Source: Actinomycetospora termitidis
GTDB taxonomy: Bacteria; Actinomycetota; Actinomycetes; Mycobacteriales; Pseudonocardiaceae
Assembly: GCF_030286555.1 (NCBI RefSeq)
Contig: NZ_JASVWF010000004.1
Span: forward strand, 372,001 to 436,000
Length of the DNA stretch: 64,000 nt
Direction of reading: 5' to 3'
This document shows, piece by piece, positions 16,233 through 24,673 of this stretch. The translations under genes were made by a program, and so were the position numbers. How positions within the stretch are numbered: position 1 is the first letter of the stretch; each line of letters begins with the position of its first letter. The notes under the pieces are model-generated. The model searched no databases. It had not been told where the DNA came from and saw only the letters and a list, made by a program, of their open reading frames with translations.

Positions 16233-16790
16233 TCAGGCGCGCAGGCGTCCGACCGCGGGGACCACGAGCCCGACCAGCATGACCACGCCGGTCAGGAAGC
16301 CCGCGACGAAGGCTGCGACCGGTTGCGAGGCCGGGCCCCCGAGGATCCCGACGACCCCACCCGCGACCGCGAGCACCGTCATCACCCCGCCGATCACGAG
16401 GAACGCCCGGGCCCCGTCCCGGCCGCCCCGGGCCGCGGCCTCGGTCCCGTCCGGCCACCAGCGGGCGAAGGCGAGGAAGTGCACCCCGACGACGAGGACG
16501 ATCCACGGCACGGTGAGCTGTGGGGCGAGCCGGCCGCACACCACGATCCCGACGACGAGGGCGACGACCTCGACGGTGACGATCACCCGGTAGGCGCGCG
16601 TCATCGCGAACATCCCCGCCGAGCCGCGGGCCGCACGGCTCCGCAGATAGGCGAGCACGACGACGGCCGCAGCGACCAGGGCGAGCACCACGGCGACGAC
16701 GTGGCCCACCGTGCCCAGCAGCCCGGCGTTCAGGACGACGAACAGCACGGCGAAGAAGGTCCCGACGAGGTGCTCGACGCCGAACTCCAT
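16233..16790 (-). CDS. Multi-pass membrane protein of unknown family
   Basis: 185 residues with about six hydrophobic helices (for example TFFAVLFVVLNAGLLGTVGH, IVTVEVVALVVGIVVCG and LVIGGVMTVLAVAGGVVGIL). A conserved-looking FARWWPDGTEA loop joins helices four and five. I do not recognise the family. It ends two bases from the converging GNAT gene and starts five bases from the sortase stop, so it is likely the last gene of the sortase operon and may be expressed with it. Confidence 0.7.
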   Translation of the reverse strand: MEFGVEHLVGTFFAVLFVVLNAGLLGTVGHVVAVVLALVAAAVVVLAYLRSRAARGSAGMFAMTRAYRVIVTVEVVALVVGIVVCGRLAPQLTVPWIVLVVGVHFLAFARWWPDGTEAAARGGRDGARAFLVIGGVMTVLAVAGGVVGILGGPASQPVAAFVAGFLTGVVMLVGLVVPAVGRLRA

Positions 16791-16795
16791 GCCGC

Positions 16796-17428
16796 TCACC
16801 GTAGGGGCGGGGAGGACTCCCGGGCGAACACGACGGTGTTGTCGCGGTAGTTGCGCGAGGCCGCGTCGAACGAGCCGCTGCACGTGATCAGGCGCAGTTC
16901 CGGGCCGGGGGTGCCGGCGTAGACGTCGTCGGTCGGGAACGCGTCCTTGGGGAACGCCCGCGTCGCGTAGACGGTGAAGGTGACGACGCGACCGTCCGCG
17001 CGGGTCACGTCGATCGTGTCCCCGGGGGCCAGCGCGCCGAGGCGGAAGAACACCGAGGGGCCGTTCTCCGCGGAGTCGATGTGCCCGATGATCACCGACG
17101 GCCCCTGCTGCCCCGGCGTGACGGAGTAGCGGTACCAGGCGGCGAGGTCGAACAGCGGTCCCTTGGCCGGGACCTCCATGGTGCGGTCCGGGTTCAGCCC
17201 GACGGATTCGACGCGGGAGTCGACCCCGATCTTCCCGACGACGATGCGTGCCGGCGGCGAGGCGGGTGGACCGGCCGGGGTGGTGGAGGTGGTCGTGACC
17301 GGCGGGGGCGGCGCGGGCAGGACACCCGCGTCCTGCTCGGCGGGCGGGCGCTGCTGCAGGACGACGGCGGCGACGATCGCGACGATCCCGACGACGGCGA
17401 GCAGGGCCGCCACGGCGAGCAGCACCAC
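16796..17428 (-). CDS. Class F sortase
   Basis: The C-terminal 150 residues are a sortase: IIGHIDS with the catalytic His, TCSGSFD with the catalytic Cys, and a following NTVVFARE strand with an Arg in SRNYRDN before it. An N-terminal membrane helix is followed by a Pro/Thr linker. Class F enzymes are the short actinobacterial type and lie near their substrates, here the Gly-rich anchored protein just upstream. The start is uncertain: no ATG, GTG or TTG lies between the neighbour's stop and the membrane helix except GTG 17428, which drops the preceding Arg cluster; a CTG at 17497, one base after the TGA, would restore it. Confidence 0.85.
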   Translation of the reverse strand: MVLLAVAALLAVVGIVAIVAAVVLQQRPPAEQDAGVLPAPPPPVTTTSTTPAGPPASPPARIVVGKIGVDSRVESVGLNPDRTMEVPAKGPLFDLAAWYRYSVTPGQQGPSVIIGHIDSAENGPSVFFRLGALAPGDTIDVTRADGRVVTFTVYATRAFPKDAFPTDDVYAGTPGPELRLITCSGSFDAASRNYRDNTVVFARESSPPLR

Positions 17429-17498
17429 CCGTCGTCGGGACGGACGGGCGGACGGTGCCGACGCCGGGGCGTCGGCACCGTCCGGGGAGCTCGTCAGC

Positions 17499-18131
17499 TC
17501 AGTCCTCGGCCCGACGACGACGGGTCGCGGCGACCGCGACACCGCCGGCCGCGAGCAGCGCGACGCCGCCCAGCCCGAACAGCTCGGGGTGCTCCACGCC
17601 GGTCGTGCTGCCGCCGCCGGTCTGGACGCCGCCCGACGGGGTCTGGCTCGGCGCACCGCCGGAGCCCGAGCCGGAGCCCGATCCCGAGCCGCTGCCCGAG
17701 CCCGAGCCGCTGCCGGAACCGTCGGCCGAGCCGCCCGTGCCCGCGGCGCCGCCCTGACCGGCCGCACCGCCCTGGCCGTCGGTCCCGCCCTGGCCTGCGG
17801 CGCCGCCCTGACCGGCCGCACCGCCCTGGCCCTCGGTGCCCGGCTGCCCGGCGGCGCCACCAGCGGCGCCCCCCGCGGCCCCGCCGGCAGCGCCACCCTC
17901 GGCGCCGGGCTGTCCGGGAGCGGGCTGCCCCGGCGCACCGGGCTGGCCCGGCTGACCACCCTGGCCCGGGATCCCCGGGATGTTGGGCAGGTTCGACGGC
18001 ACCGCCGTCGGCACGCCCGACGGCACGTTCGGGAGCTGCGGCGGCTGCCCGCTCGAGCACGCCCCCAGGGCACCGATCGACAGCGCGGCGGCGGCCACGG
18101 CGTAGCCGGCGCGGCGGGTCGTCCGCGTCAT
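17499..18131 (-). CDS. Gly-rich cell-envelope protein, likely sortase substrate
   Basis: 210 residues. An N-terminal signal ending in IGALGACSSG carries a lipobox (LGAC), then comes a long Pro/Gly/Gln-rich low-complexity region with GGAAGQGG-type units and a GSGSGS run. The C-terminus has a sorting-signal shape: GGVQTGGGS, a helix (LFGLGGVALLAAGGVAVAA), then RRRRAED. No canonical LPxTG is present; VQTG is the best candidate motif. Both a lipid anchor and a sortase anchor seem encoded, which is odd. It is followed directly by a class F sortase gene. GAGGAACC precedes the ATG at 18131. Confidence 0.85.
   Translation of the reverse strand: MTRTTRRAGYAVAAAALSIGALGACSSGQPPQLPNVPSGVPTAVPSNLPNIPGIPGQGGQPGQPGAPGQPAPGQPGAEGGAAGGAAGGAAGGAAGQPGTEGQGGAAGQGGAAGQGGTDGQGGAAGQGGAAGTGGSADGSGSGSGSGSGSGSGSGSGSGGAPSQTPSGGVQTGGGSTTGVEHPELFGLGGVALLAAGGVAVAATRRRRAED
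17661..17720. repeat. Gly-Ser dipeptide-coding repeat
   Basis: A run of six-base Gly-Ser units (complement of GAGCCC/GAGCCG) encoding about nine GS pairs. Such tracts are prone to slippage and length change. Confidence 0.8.
17743..17836. repeat. 54-bp tandem duplication in Gly/Gln-rich region
   Basis: The stretch beginning at 17743 recurs at 17797 with almost no change, an 18-residue period (GGAAGQGG units). It extends the stalk of the envelope protein by whole codons, so length variants stay in frame. Confidence 0.7.
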
Positions 18132-18178
18132 GGTTCCTCCTCGATCTCGTTCAGATCACGGTCGAGGAGGTTCCTACC

Positions 18179-18196
18179 CTCTCAGCAAGCTCTCAG
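18179..18196. promoter_or_regulatory. Direct repeat, 11-bp period, upstream of envelope protein gene
   Basis: CTCTCAG at 18179-18185 and again at 18190-18196, 48 bases before the minus-strand ATG at 18131. One-turn-spaced direct repeats near a promoter are what OmpR/PhoB-type regulators bind. No such regulator is in the window. Confidence 0.4.
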
Positions 18197-18239
18197 TCAC
18201 CCGTGCGATCGCGTTTCGCGCAATCGACCGGGAATTTGT

Positions 18240-19034
18240 TCAGTGGTCACTCTTCTCGCCGGCGTCCACCGCCACGTCCAGCACGTTCTCCGCCGGGGGC
18301 AGCGGGCAGGTGGCGAACGCGGTGAGGGCACAGGGGAGGTTCACCGTGCGGTTGAAGTCGATGACGAGCGAGCCGTCGCCGGCCGCGTCGTCGGTTCGCA
18401 GGATGCGCCCGCCGCCGTAGGTCGTCGTGCCGCTCGTCGCGTCCCGGAAGTGCAGGGACAGGCCGCCGTCCTTGCCGGCGAGCGCGGTCAGTTGCTGCTC
18501 GACGCCGTCGACGGTGAACCGCACGGTGCCGACCGCGGTCGGGAAGTGCTGCAGCCCGTCGACGACCGCGCCGACGGTGATCCGCTGCGGCTCCGCATAC
18601 GGCTCGTAGCGACCCGTGACCACCCAGCGGGGATCGACCGGGAAGGCCGGGACGCCGGTGAAGTCGCGCCGGGTGGGCGCCTCGGGGTCGCGGACGCGCA
18701 GGACGTACGCGTCGGTCCGCCGCGCGAGCTCGACGACCTTGTCCCCGACGGTGACCAGTACGCCCGGCGCTCCGTCGACCGGGGTCACGGCCACGGAGCC
18801 GTCGACCATCGTGCCGTCCACCTCGACGCCGTCGGCCGCCGCGGCCGTCACGACCACCGTGCCGTCGCCCGGCGCCGCCCACGTCCCGGGCAGAGCGTCG
18901 ATCGCGCGCGGGGTGGGCTGGAGCCACTCCAGCGCGGTCAGCGAGAGCCAGCCGTGCGGGTCGCGCAGCGTCTCCTCGCGCTCGTCGTGCCAGCGCTGCC
19001 ACTCGGTGGTCAGGTCCTCCGCGACGCTCGTCAT
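18240..19034 (-). CDS. DUF1684 family protein
   Basis: 264 residues with the features of the DUF1684 family: an N-terminal WRWHDER-like helix (TEWQRWHDEREETL), GWLSLTALEWL, GKV-like strands, then DFNRTVNLPCALTAFATCPL and PPAENVLDVAVDAGEK near the end. The NxxxNxPCAxxxxxxCPLPP block is the family signature. Function is unknown. No signal peptide or membrane helix. It precedes the envelope-protein gene on the same strand, separated by 108 bases that hold a direct repeat. Confidence 0.85.
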   Translation of the reverse strand: MTSVAEDLTTEWQRWHDEREETLRDPHGWLSLTALEWLQPTPRAIDALPGTWAAPGDGTVVVTAAAADGVEVDGTMVDGSVAVTPVDGAPGVLVTVGDKVVELARRTDAYVLRVRDPEAPTRRDFTGVPAFPVDPRWVVTGRYEPYAEPQRITVGAVVDGLQHFPTAVGTVRFTVDGVEQQLTALAGKDGGLSLHFRDATSGTTTYGGGRILRTDDAAGDGSLVIDFNRTVNLPCALTAFATCPLPPAENVLDVAVDAGEKSDH

Positions 19035-19072
19035 ACCCGGGACAACCCCTCGCGGTCGGCGACGATTCCTGC

Positions 19073-20545
19073 TCAGCCCAGCGTGAACGGGTCCCGGGTG
19101 CCGCCCGTGAGCTCCACCCACACCGACTTCGTCTCCAGGTAGGGCTCGAGGCCGGCGTGGCCGTTCTCCCGGCCCAGCCCGGACATCTTGTAGCCTCCGA
19201 AGGGCACGCTCGGGGCCACGGCGCGGTAGGCGTTGATCCACACCGTGCCGGCCCGGATCCGCCCGGCGACCCGGTGCCCGCGGTGGATGTCCTTGGTCCA
19301 GACCGCGCCCGCGAGGCCGTAGGGGGTGTCGTTGGCGAGCTTCACCGCCTCGTCCTCGTCGGTGAAGGTCACCGCCGAGAGGACCGGCCCGAAGACCTCC
19401 TCGCGGAAGACCGTGTCGGTCGGCTTGACCGTGAGTACGGTCGGCTTCACGAAGTACCCGCCGAGCGCCTCCTCGGCCGACCCGCCGTACTGGATGGTGG
19501 CCCCCTCGTCCCGCGCCGTCTCGAGGTAGCCCAGGACCTTCTCGTACTGGGGCCCGTTGGCCACCGGGCCCATCTCGGTGTCCTCACCGAAGGGGTCACC
19601 GAGCTTGATCTGCGAGGCGCGCTCGGCCACGAGCCGGACGAGCTCGTCGTGCACGTCGGCGTGGACCACGAGCCGGGAGCCGGCCATGCAGGTCTGCCCG
19701 GTGGCGGCGAAGACCCCCGCGACGAGGCCGTTCGCGGCGGCCTGCAGGTCGGCATCCGGGAACACGACCTGCGGCGACTTGCCGCCGAGCTCCAGGGTGA
19801 CCGGGTTGAGGTTGTCCATCGCCGCGTGCCCGACCTTGATGCCGGTCGCGGTCGAGCCGGTGAAGGCGACCTTGTCGACGCCGGGGTGCGCGGCCAGGTG
19901 CGCGCCGACCTCGCCGCGCAGGGAGGTGACCACGTTGACCACGCCCGCCGGGATGCCCGCCTGCTCGATCAGCTCGGCGAACCCGAGGGTGGAGCCGGGC
20001 GCGTGCTCGCTGGGTTTGATCACCACGGTGCAGCCCGCGGCCAGTGCGGGCGCGACCTTCCAGCTCATCAGCAGCAGCGGCGAGTTCCACGGCGTGATCG
20101 CGGCGACGACCCCGACCGGCTCCCGCCGCGTGTAGACGAGGTAGTTCGGGTTCGGCGACGGCGGCTGAGCGCCCTCGATCGCCGTCGCGAGGCCCGCGTA
20201 GTAGTGGTACCAGCCGCCGAGCGCGTTGAGCTGGCCGAGCATCTCGCGGTAGAGCTTGCCGGAGTCGTTGACCTCGAGGCGCGCGAGGCGCTCCGCGTTC
20301 TCGGTGATCAGGTCGCCGAGCCGGCGCAGGCACGCGGCGCGGGCGAACGGCGTCGTCGAACCCCACTCCCCGTCGAAGGCCGAGCGGGCCGCCGCGACGG
20401 CCGCGTCGACGTCGTCGGTGTCCCCGTCGGGGATCACCGCCCACGGCTGCCCGGTGTACGGGTTCTGTGACTCGAACGTCTTGCCGGAGATCGCGTCGAC
20501 GGGCTTGCCGCCGATCACCATGCGCAGGGTCTCGAGCTCGCTCAC
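19073..20545 (-). CDS. NAD(P)-dependent aldehyde dehydrogenase
   Basis: 490 residues, normal length for the family. TPWNSPLLLMSWKVAPAL, the GSTATG cofactor turn, catalytic Glu in LELGGKSP, and the nucleophile Cys in TGQTCMAGSR are all present, as is EEVFGPVL. Oxidises an aldehyde to the acid with an unassigned substrate. The GTG start at 20545 has GGAGG seven bases upstream. The next minus-strand gene is DUF1684, 38 bases downstream, possibly cotranscribed. Confidence 0.95.
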   Translation of the reverse strand: MSELETLRMVIGGKPVDAISGKTFESQNPYTGQPWAVIPDGDTDDVDAAVAAARSAFDGEWGSTTPFARAACLRRLGDLITENAERLARLEVNDSGKLYREMLGQLNALGGWYHYYAGLATAIEGAQPPSPNPNYLVYTRREPVGVVAAITPWNSPLLLMSWKVAPALAAGCTVVIKPSEHAPGSTLGFAELIEQAGIPAGVVNVVTSLRGEVGAHLAAHPGVDKVAFTGSTATGIKVGHAAMDNLNPVTLELGGKSPQVVFPDADLQAAANGLVAGVFAATGQTCMAGSRLVVHADVHDELVRLVAERASQIKLGDPFGEDTEMGPVANGPQYEKVLGYLETARDEGATIQYGGSAEEALGGYFVKPTVLTVKPTDTVFREEVFGPVLSAVTFTDEDEAVKLANDTPYGLAGAVWTKDIHRGHRVAGRIRAGTVWINAYRAVAPSVPFGGYKMSGLGRENGHAGLEPYLETKSVWVELTGGTRDPFTLG

Positions 20546-20622
20546 GGGGTCCTCCGGGTCGGCGGTGACGTGTCGACGGGGACTCTGCCAGGACCCCCCG
20601 ACACTGTCCCCCGGAGACGCCG

Positions 20623-20661
20623 CGGGGCCGGCGCCCCGTCGGTGACGGGACGCCGGCCCCG
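20623..20661 (-). terminator. Strong GC hairpin after DUF1508 gene
   Basis: Arms 20623-20640 and 20644-20661 pair over 18 bp with a single mismatch and a three-base loop. It lies 18 bases beyond the stop of the small DUF1508 gene and before the ALDH ribosome-binding site, so it probably insulates the two. Confidence 0.75.
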
Positions 20662-20679
20662 GGCCGGTGGAGCCGGTGG

Positions 20680-20856
20680 TCAGACCTCGGTGACGGGCGC
20701 GCCCTCGGCCGCCTTCTGCACCGACTCGCAGCCCTTCTTGGCCGCGGCACGGGTCTCGTAGGCCTCGCCGCTGGCGACGATCTGGCCGTTGCTCGCCTTC
20801 AGCCGGAAGCGGAACTTCCCCGACTTGTCCTCGTACACCTCGAACTTGCCCGCCAT
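20680..20856 (-). CDS. DUF1508/YegP-like small protein (58 aa)
   Basis: The reverse strand encodes MAGKFEVYEDKSGKFRFRLK and continues with ASNGQIVASGEAYETRAAAK, then KGCESVQKAA. This is a single copy of the DUF1508 beta-beta-beta-alpha fold (YegP-like), whose hallmark is KFRFRLKAxNGQxIAxSExY. Proteins of this family are often induced by stress, but no function is established. A GAGG element lies before the ATG at 20856. It stands alone between tryptophan dioxygenase and ALDH, with a hairpin behind it. Confidence 0.88.
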   Translation of the reverse strand: MAGKFEVYEDKSGKFRFRLKASNGQIVASGEAYETRAAAKKGCESVQKAAEGAPVTEV

Positions 20857-20958
20857 GACGGCCTCCTGTGCCCAGGCTGTGGTTGAACCTGCTGGTCAGC
20901 GGCGCACGCTAGCGCGAACGGACGCACGGCGTGAACTCCCCGCGTCCGGCGCGTCGAT

Positions 20959-21798
20959 CTAGAGCGCGGTCCGCACCGCGTACAGCTCCGGGAAGAAGGT
21001 CAGTTCCAGCGCGCGGCGCAGGAATCCGGCGCCGCTCGACCCGCCCGTCCCGGTGCGGAAACCGATCGTGCGTTCCACGGTCTTGAGGTGGCGGAAGCGC
21101 CAGAACTGCACGTTCTCCTCGATGTCGACGAGCTCCTCGCACGCCTCGTAGAGGTCCCAGTACCGCTCCGGGTCGGCGTAGATGCCCCGGAACACCTCCA
21201 CCAGCCCCGCGTTCTCGACGTGGGCCGTCGTCAGGTCCCGGTCGAGCAGCTCGGCCGGCACCGGGTGGCCGTGCCGCGCGAGCAGCCGCAGGAACTCGTC
21301 GTAGAGGCTCGGCCGTTCGAGGGCCTCGGTGAGCACCCGCTGCGCCGTCGGGTCGTCGGCGAAGAGCTCGAGCATCGCGGCGTTCTTGTTGCCGAGTACG
21401 AACTCCACCGCGCGGTACTGGTAGCTCTGGAAGCCCGAGGAGGTGCCCAGGAACCCCCGGAACTCGTGGTACTCGCTCGGGGTCAGGGTGGCGAGCACCG
21501 ACCACTGCTCGATCAGTTGGCGTTGCACGTGCTTGACCCGCGCGAGGCGCTTGAGGGCGAGCGCGAGGTCGTCGCGGGCGAGGTCGTCACAGGCCCCCGA
21601 CAGCTCGTGGAGTGCCAGCTTCAGCCACAGCTCCGAGGTCTGGTGCTGGATGACGAACAGCATCTCGTCGTGGTGCTCGCTGCGTGGGTGCTGCGCCGCG
21701 AGCAGCTCGTCGAGGTGCAGGTAGCGCCCGTAGGACAGGTTCTCGGTGAAGTCCCGGACGATGCCCGACTCCAGCGGGCGCGTGTTCTCGGCCGACAT
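20959..21798 (-). CDS. kynA: Tryptophan 2,3-dioxygenase
   Basis: 279 residues. Family blocks are clear: [35 protein letters not shown] (substrate and haem pocket), [20 protein letters not shown], and [20 protein letters not shown], which carries the distal haem region, with GTGGS. Opens the indole ring of tryptophan to N-formylkynurenine with haem and O2, the first step of the kynurenine route. No kynurenine formamidase or kynureninase is next to it. The ATG at 21798 has GGGAG upstream and starts 51 bases from the divergent LLM gene. Confidence 0.95.
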   Translation of the reverse strand: MSAENTRPLESGIVRDFTENLSYGRYLHLDELLAAQHPRSEHHDEMLFVIQHQTSELWLKLALHELSGACDDLARDDLALALKRLARVKHVQRQLIEQWSVLATLTPSEYHEFRGFLGTSSGFQSYQYRAVEFVLGNKNAAMLELFADDPTAQRVLTEALERPSLYDEFLRLLARHGHPVPAELLDRDLTTAHVENAGLVEVFRGIYADPERYWDLYEACEELVDIEENVQFWRFRHLKTVERTIGFRTGTGGSSGAGFLRRALELTFFPELYAVRTAL

Positions 21799-21849
21799 GG
21801 CTCCCAGAGTGCCGCAGCACCTGCCGTCCGGAACGGAGAGACTGCTCGT

Positions 21850-22959
21850 GTGCGCCTGGAGACACTGCTCCCGCTCGGCAAGGTCGATCCCGGGCTGCGG
21901 GCCCCGGAGACGCCGCTGGACCTGCACGCGGTCGCGGACACGGCCCGGTTCCTCGAGGAGATCGGCTACGGCGGGATCGCCGTGGAGGAGACGAAGGACG
22001 ACCCGTTCGTCGTCCTCGCGCTCGCCGCCACCGCGACGCAGCGGCTCCGGACCACCACCGCCGTGACGATCGCCTTCCCCCGCAGCCCCACGGTGATGGC
22101 GCTGCAGGCGTGGACGCAGCAGAAGCTCTCCGGCGGACGGTTCACGCTCGGCCTCGGGACGCAGGTCCGCGGGCACATCCGCCGTCGCTACGGGGTGGAG
22201 TGGCACCCGCCGGCCCCGTGGATGCGGGAGTACGTGCAGGCGGTGCGGGCGGTGTGGGACACCTGGCAGCACGGCACGCCGCTGGCCTTCCACGGCGAGC
22301 ACTACGACCTCGACCTCATGGTGCCGCTGTTCGACGCCGGTCCGATCGAGCACCCGGCGATCCCGGTGCACCTCGCCGCGGTGAACCCGTTCATGTGCGC
22401 CGTGGCCGGCGAGGTCGCCGACGGGATCCGCCCCCACCCGGTGTGCACCCCGAGCTACATCGCCGAGGTGATGCTGCCGTCGGTACGCCGCGGGGCCGCG
22501 CGCTCGGGCCGCTCGCTGGAGGACTTCCGGGTGTGCATGAAGCCGCTCGTGGCCTCGGCCCGCACCGACGAGGAACTGGCGCGCAAGATCGAGGACGCCC
22601 GGGCCCGGATCGCCTTCTACGCGTCGACCCCCGGGTACCGGGCCGCCTTCGACCACGTCGGGCTGTCGGACCTGGCCGCCGCGGCGAAGGAACTGTCGAA
22701 GGCGCAGCGCTGGGACGAGCTCCCGGGCATGATCGACGACGAGACGCTGCACCGCTTCGTCGTGATCGGGCGGCACGACGAGATCGGCCGGCGGCTGCTG
22801 GAGAGGTACGCGTCGGTGGTGACCGACGTGGAGTTCTCGATCGCGGTGCGGGACGACGACGACCGGTCGACGCTGGCCGACCTCGCCGCCGTGGTGCAAG
22901 GTGCCGATGATCGCGCGGCGCGGGCCGCCGTCGTCGGGAAGGGGTCTGCTGGTGTCTGA
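21850..22959 (+). CDS. LLM-class F420-dependent oxidoreductase
   Basis: 369 residues with the luciferase-like TIM barrel: [40 protein letters not shown] and [18 protein letters not shown] are typical of the F420-dependent LLM group, and [20 protein letters not shown] fits the TIGR03617-like subset. The substrate is unknown. GTG start at 21850. The end overlaps the next gene by eight bases, so it is coupled with an enoyl-CoA hydratase and may act on an acyl-CoA-linked or terpenoid substrate (inference). Confidence 0.9.
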   Translation: MRLETLLPLGKVDPGLRAPETPLDLHAVADTARFLEEIGYGGIAVEETKDDPFVVLALAATATQRLRTTTAVTIAFPRSPTVMALQAWTQQKLSGGRFTLGLGTQVRGHIRRRYGVEWHPPAPWMREYVQAVRAVWDTWQHGTPLAFHGEHYDLDLMVPLFDAGPIEHPAIPVHLAAVNPFMCAVAGEVADGIRPHPVCTPSYIAEVMLPSVRRGAARSGRSLEDFRVCMKPLVASARTDEELARKIEDARARIAFYASTPGYRAAFDHVGLSDLAAAAKELSKAQRWDELPGMIDDETLHRFVVIGRHDEIGRRLLERYASVVTDVEFSIAVRDDDDRSTLADLAAVVQGADDRAARAAVVGKGSAGV

Positions 22960-23731
22960 CGAGGTGCGGGTCGAGACGACGGACGGGATCACCGTCATCA
23001 CCCTCGACCGACCGAAGGCCCTCAACGCGATCAACTCCTCGGTCGCGACGGCGCTCGGGCGGGCGCTGCAGGCGGCCGACGACGACGAGGCGGTGCGCGC
23101 GATCGTCGTGACCGGCACCGGCCGGGCGTTCAGCGCCGGCGCCGACCTCAAGGCGGTCGCGCAGGGCGACACGCTCTCCGACGCCGACCACCCGGAGTGG
23201 GGCTTCGGCGGGTTCGCGCAGCACCCGATCGCCACGCCGACGATCGCCGCGGTCAACGGTCTCGCCTTCGGCGGCGGCTGCGAGCTGATGCTCTCCTGCG
23301 ACCTCGCGATCGTCGACGAGAACGCCCAGATCGGCCTGCCGGAGGTCACACGCGGGCTGGTCGCGGCGGCGGGCGGGCTGATCCGGCTGCCGCAGCGGAT
23401 CCCGCGGGCGGTGGCGCTCGAGATCGCGATGACCGGTCAGCCGATCAGCGCCGCCCGGGCGTACGAGCTCGGGCTGGTCAACCGGGTGGTGCCGGCGGGC
23501 ACCAGTCTCGAGGGCGCGCGGTCGATCGCCGCGACCATCGTCGCGAACGCCCCGCTCGCCGTCCGCGAGTCGAAGGCCCTCATGATCGCCGCGGCCCACG
23601 ACGACGAGCTCGGTGCGGACGCGTGGGCGGCGAACAGCGCGACCCGCAACCGGATCTTCGCCAGCGAGGACGCGAAGGAGGGTCCGCGGGCGTTCGCGGA
23701 GAAGCGCGCGCCGCAGTGGACGGGCCGCTGA
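22952..23731 (+). CDS. Enoyl-CoA hydratase/isomerase family protein
   Basis: 259 residues of the crotonase fold: [25 protein letters not shown] forming the first oxyanion-hole strand, [19 protein letters not shown] for the second, and [20 protein letters not shown]. The family's catalytic Glu pair is represented by Glu in CELML and LPEVTRG. Most likely hydrates an enoyl-CoA. GTG at 22952 overlaps the LLM stop and follows GGGAAGGGG. Confidence 0.92.
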   Translation: MSDEVRVETTDGITVITLDRPKALNAINSSVATALGRALQAADDDEAVRAIVVTGTGRAFSAGADLKAVAQGDTLSDADHPEWGFGGFAQHPIATPTIAAVNGLAFGGGCELMLSCDLAIVDENAQIGLPEVTRGLVAAAGGLIRLPQRIPRAVALEIAMTGQPISAARAYELGLVNRVVPAGTSLEGARSIAATIVANAPLAVRESKALMIAAAHDDELGADAWAANSATRNRIFASEDAKEGPRAFAEKRAPQWTGR

Positions 23732-23780
23732 GTAGTTCCGCGGTGCTCGGGCCCGGGCCCTCCCCGCGAGGCTCGGCGCC

Positions 23781-24128
23781 ATGGTCGTGCTGGCGTGGGT
23801 CAACGTCGTCGTGCTCGCGGGTGTGGGCGGGCTGTTCGGGATCGTCGCGCTGATCCCGTTCGCGATGGCCAACGACGACCCGGCCTCCGGGCCCCTGGTG
23901 CGGCACGGTCTGCTGCAGCTCGTGGCCTACGTCGGACTGTGGGTGTGGTTGGTGCTCGGCGTGTGGCAGGCGTCCGGGGCGCTGGACGCGGTCGGCTGGA
24001 GCGCGGTCGGCGTGGGCGCGCTGGGCTGGGCGGTGTGGGTCGGCGGGGTCGTCGTGACGATGGCGGCGTTCTTCGGGCTGGCGCGGCTGGACATGGCCCT
24101 CGGGCGTTCCCGCCGGCGGGACGGATAG
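23781..24128 (+). CDS. Small membrane protein
   Basis: 115 residues with three membrane helices: VLAWVNVVVLAGVGGLFGIV, LVAYVGLWVWLVLGVWQASG and a Trp-rich third (GWAVWVGGVVVTMAAFF). The C terminus is Arg-rich (SRRRDG), suggesting a cytoplasmic tail. I do not recognise the family. It follows the enoyl-CoA hydratase by 49 bases and precedes the HD-like gene by 11 bases, so it may be cotranscribed with one or both. Confidence 0.6.
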   Translation: MVVLAWVNVVVLAGVGGLFGIVALIPFAMANDDPASGPLVRHGLLQLVAYVGLWVWLVLGVWQASGALDAVGWSAVGVGALGWAVWVGGVVVTMAAFFGLARLDMALGRSRRRDG

Positions 24129-24139
24129 CGTCGCGGTCC

Positions 24140-24673
24140 GTGCCGTCCGACCTGCCGTCGTTCGCCGAGTCGCGGGCCCTGGCCGAGACCCTGCTCGCGG
24201 ACCACCTCCCGGAGCGGTGGCGCCGGGCGCAGGCGATCGCCCGCGAGGCGGTGCGGTTGGCGGGGTTGCCGGAGGTCGACCGGGAGCCGCTGATCCACGC
24301 CGCGGTCCTCCTCGACGTCGGCCGCTCCCCCGTCGCCGCCCGGACGGGGTTCCCGTCGCTCGACGCCGCCCGCTTCCTCCGCGCGCGGCGCTATCCCGAC
24401 CGGCTGCTCGCCCTGGTGGCCCACCAGCTCGCGTCCGGCGTCGAGGCCGAGGTGGCGGGGCTCGACCTCGGCGGGCTCACCGACGAGGAGTCCGCCACCC
24501 GCGACACCCTGTGGTGGTGCGCGCTCGTCGCCGATGCCGGAGCCGCACCCCTGGTGTCCGGCCCCGACGGTCGCACCGACACCGACGGTCGCCGCCGCGA
24601 CGCCACCCGGGCCGCCGTCGCCCGGACCCGGTCGCGGATCGACGCCGTCGGCCTGGCCGTCGCCGCGTCGTAG
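24140..24673 (+). CDS. Degenerate HD-domain-like protein
   Basis: 177 residues from GTG 24140. The middle part resembles small HD phosphohydrolases: RRAQAIAREAVRLAGLP, HAAVLLDVGRSPVAARTGF, LDAARFLRARRYPDRLLALV and AHQLASGVEAEVAGL. In true HD enzymes the first block ends in a His-Asp pair (LLHDIG); here it reads LLDVG, so one metal ligand is absent. It is more likely a non-catalytic binder, if expressed. The gene ends at the repeat-rich stretch. Confidence 0.65.
   Translation: MPSDLPSFAESRALAETLLADHLPERWRRAQAIAREAVRLAGLPEVDREPLIHAAVLLDVGRSPVAARTGFPSLDAARFLRARRYPDRLLALVAHQLASGVEAEVAGLDLGGLTDEESATRDTLWWCALVADAGAAPLVSGPDGRTDTDGRRRDATRAAVARTRSRIDAVGLAVAAS

Noticed and set aside
16796-18073. 425-residue sortase reaching back over the anchored protein gene
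   Set aside because: The upstream extension is Arg/Ala/Pro repeats antisense in frame to the Gly-rich protein and has no signal or domain; the neighbour's own start has a ribosome-binding site.
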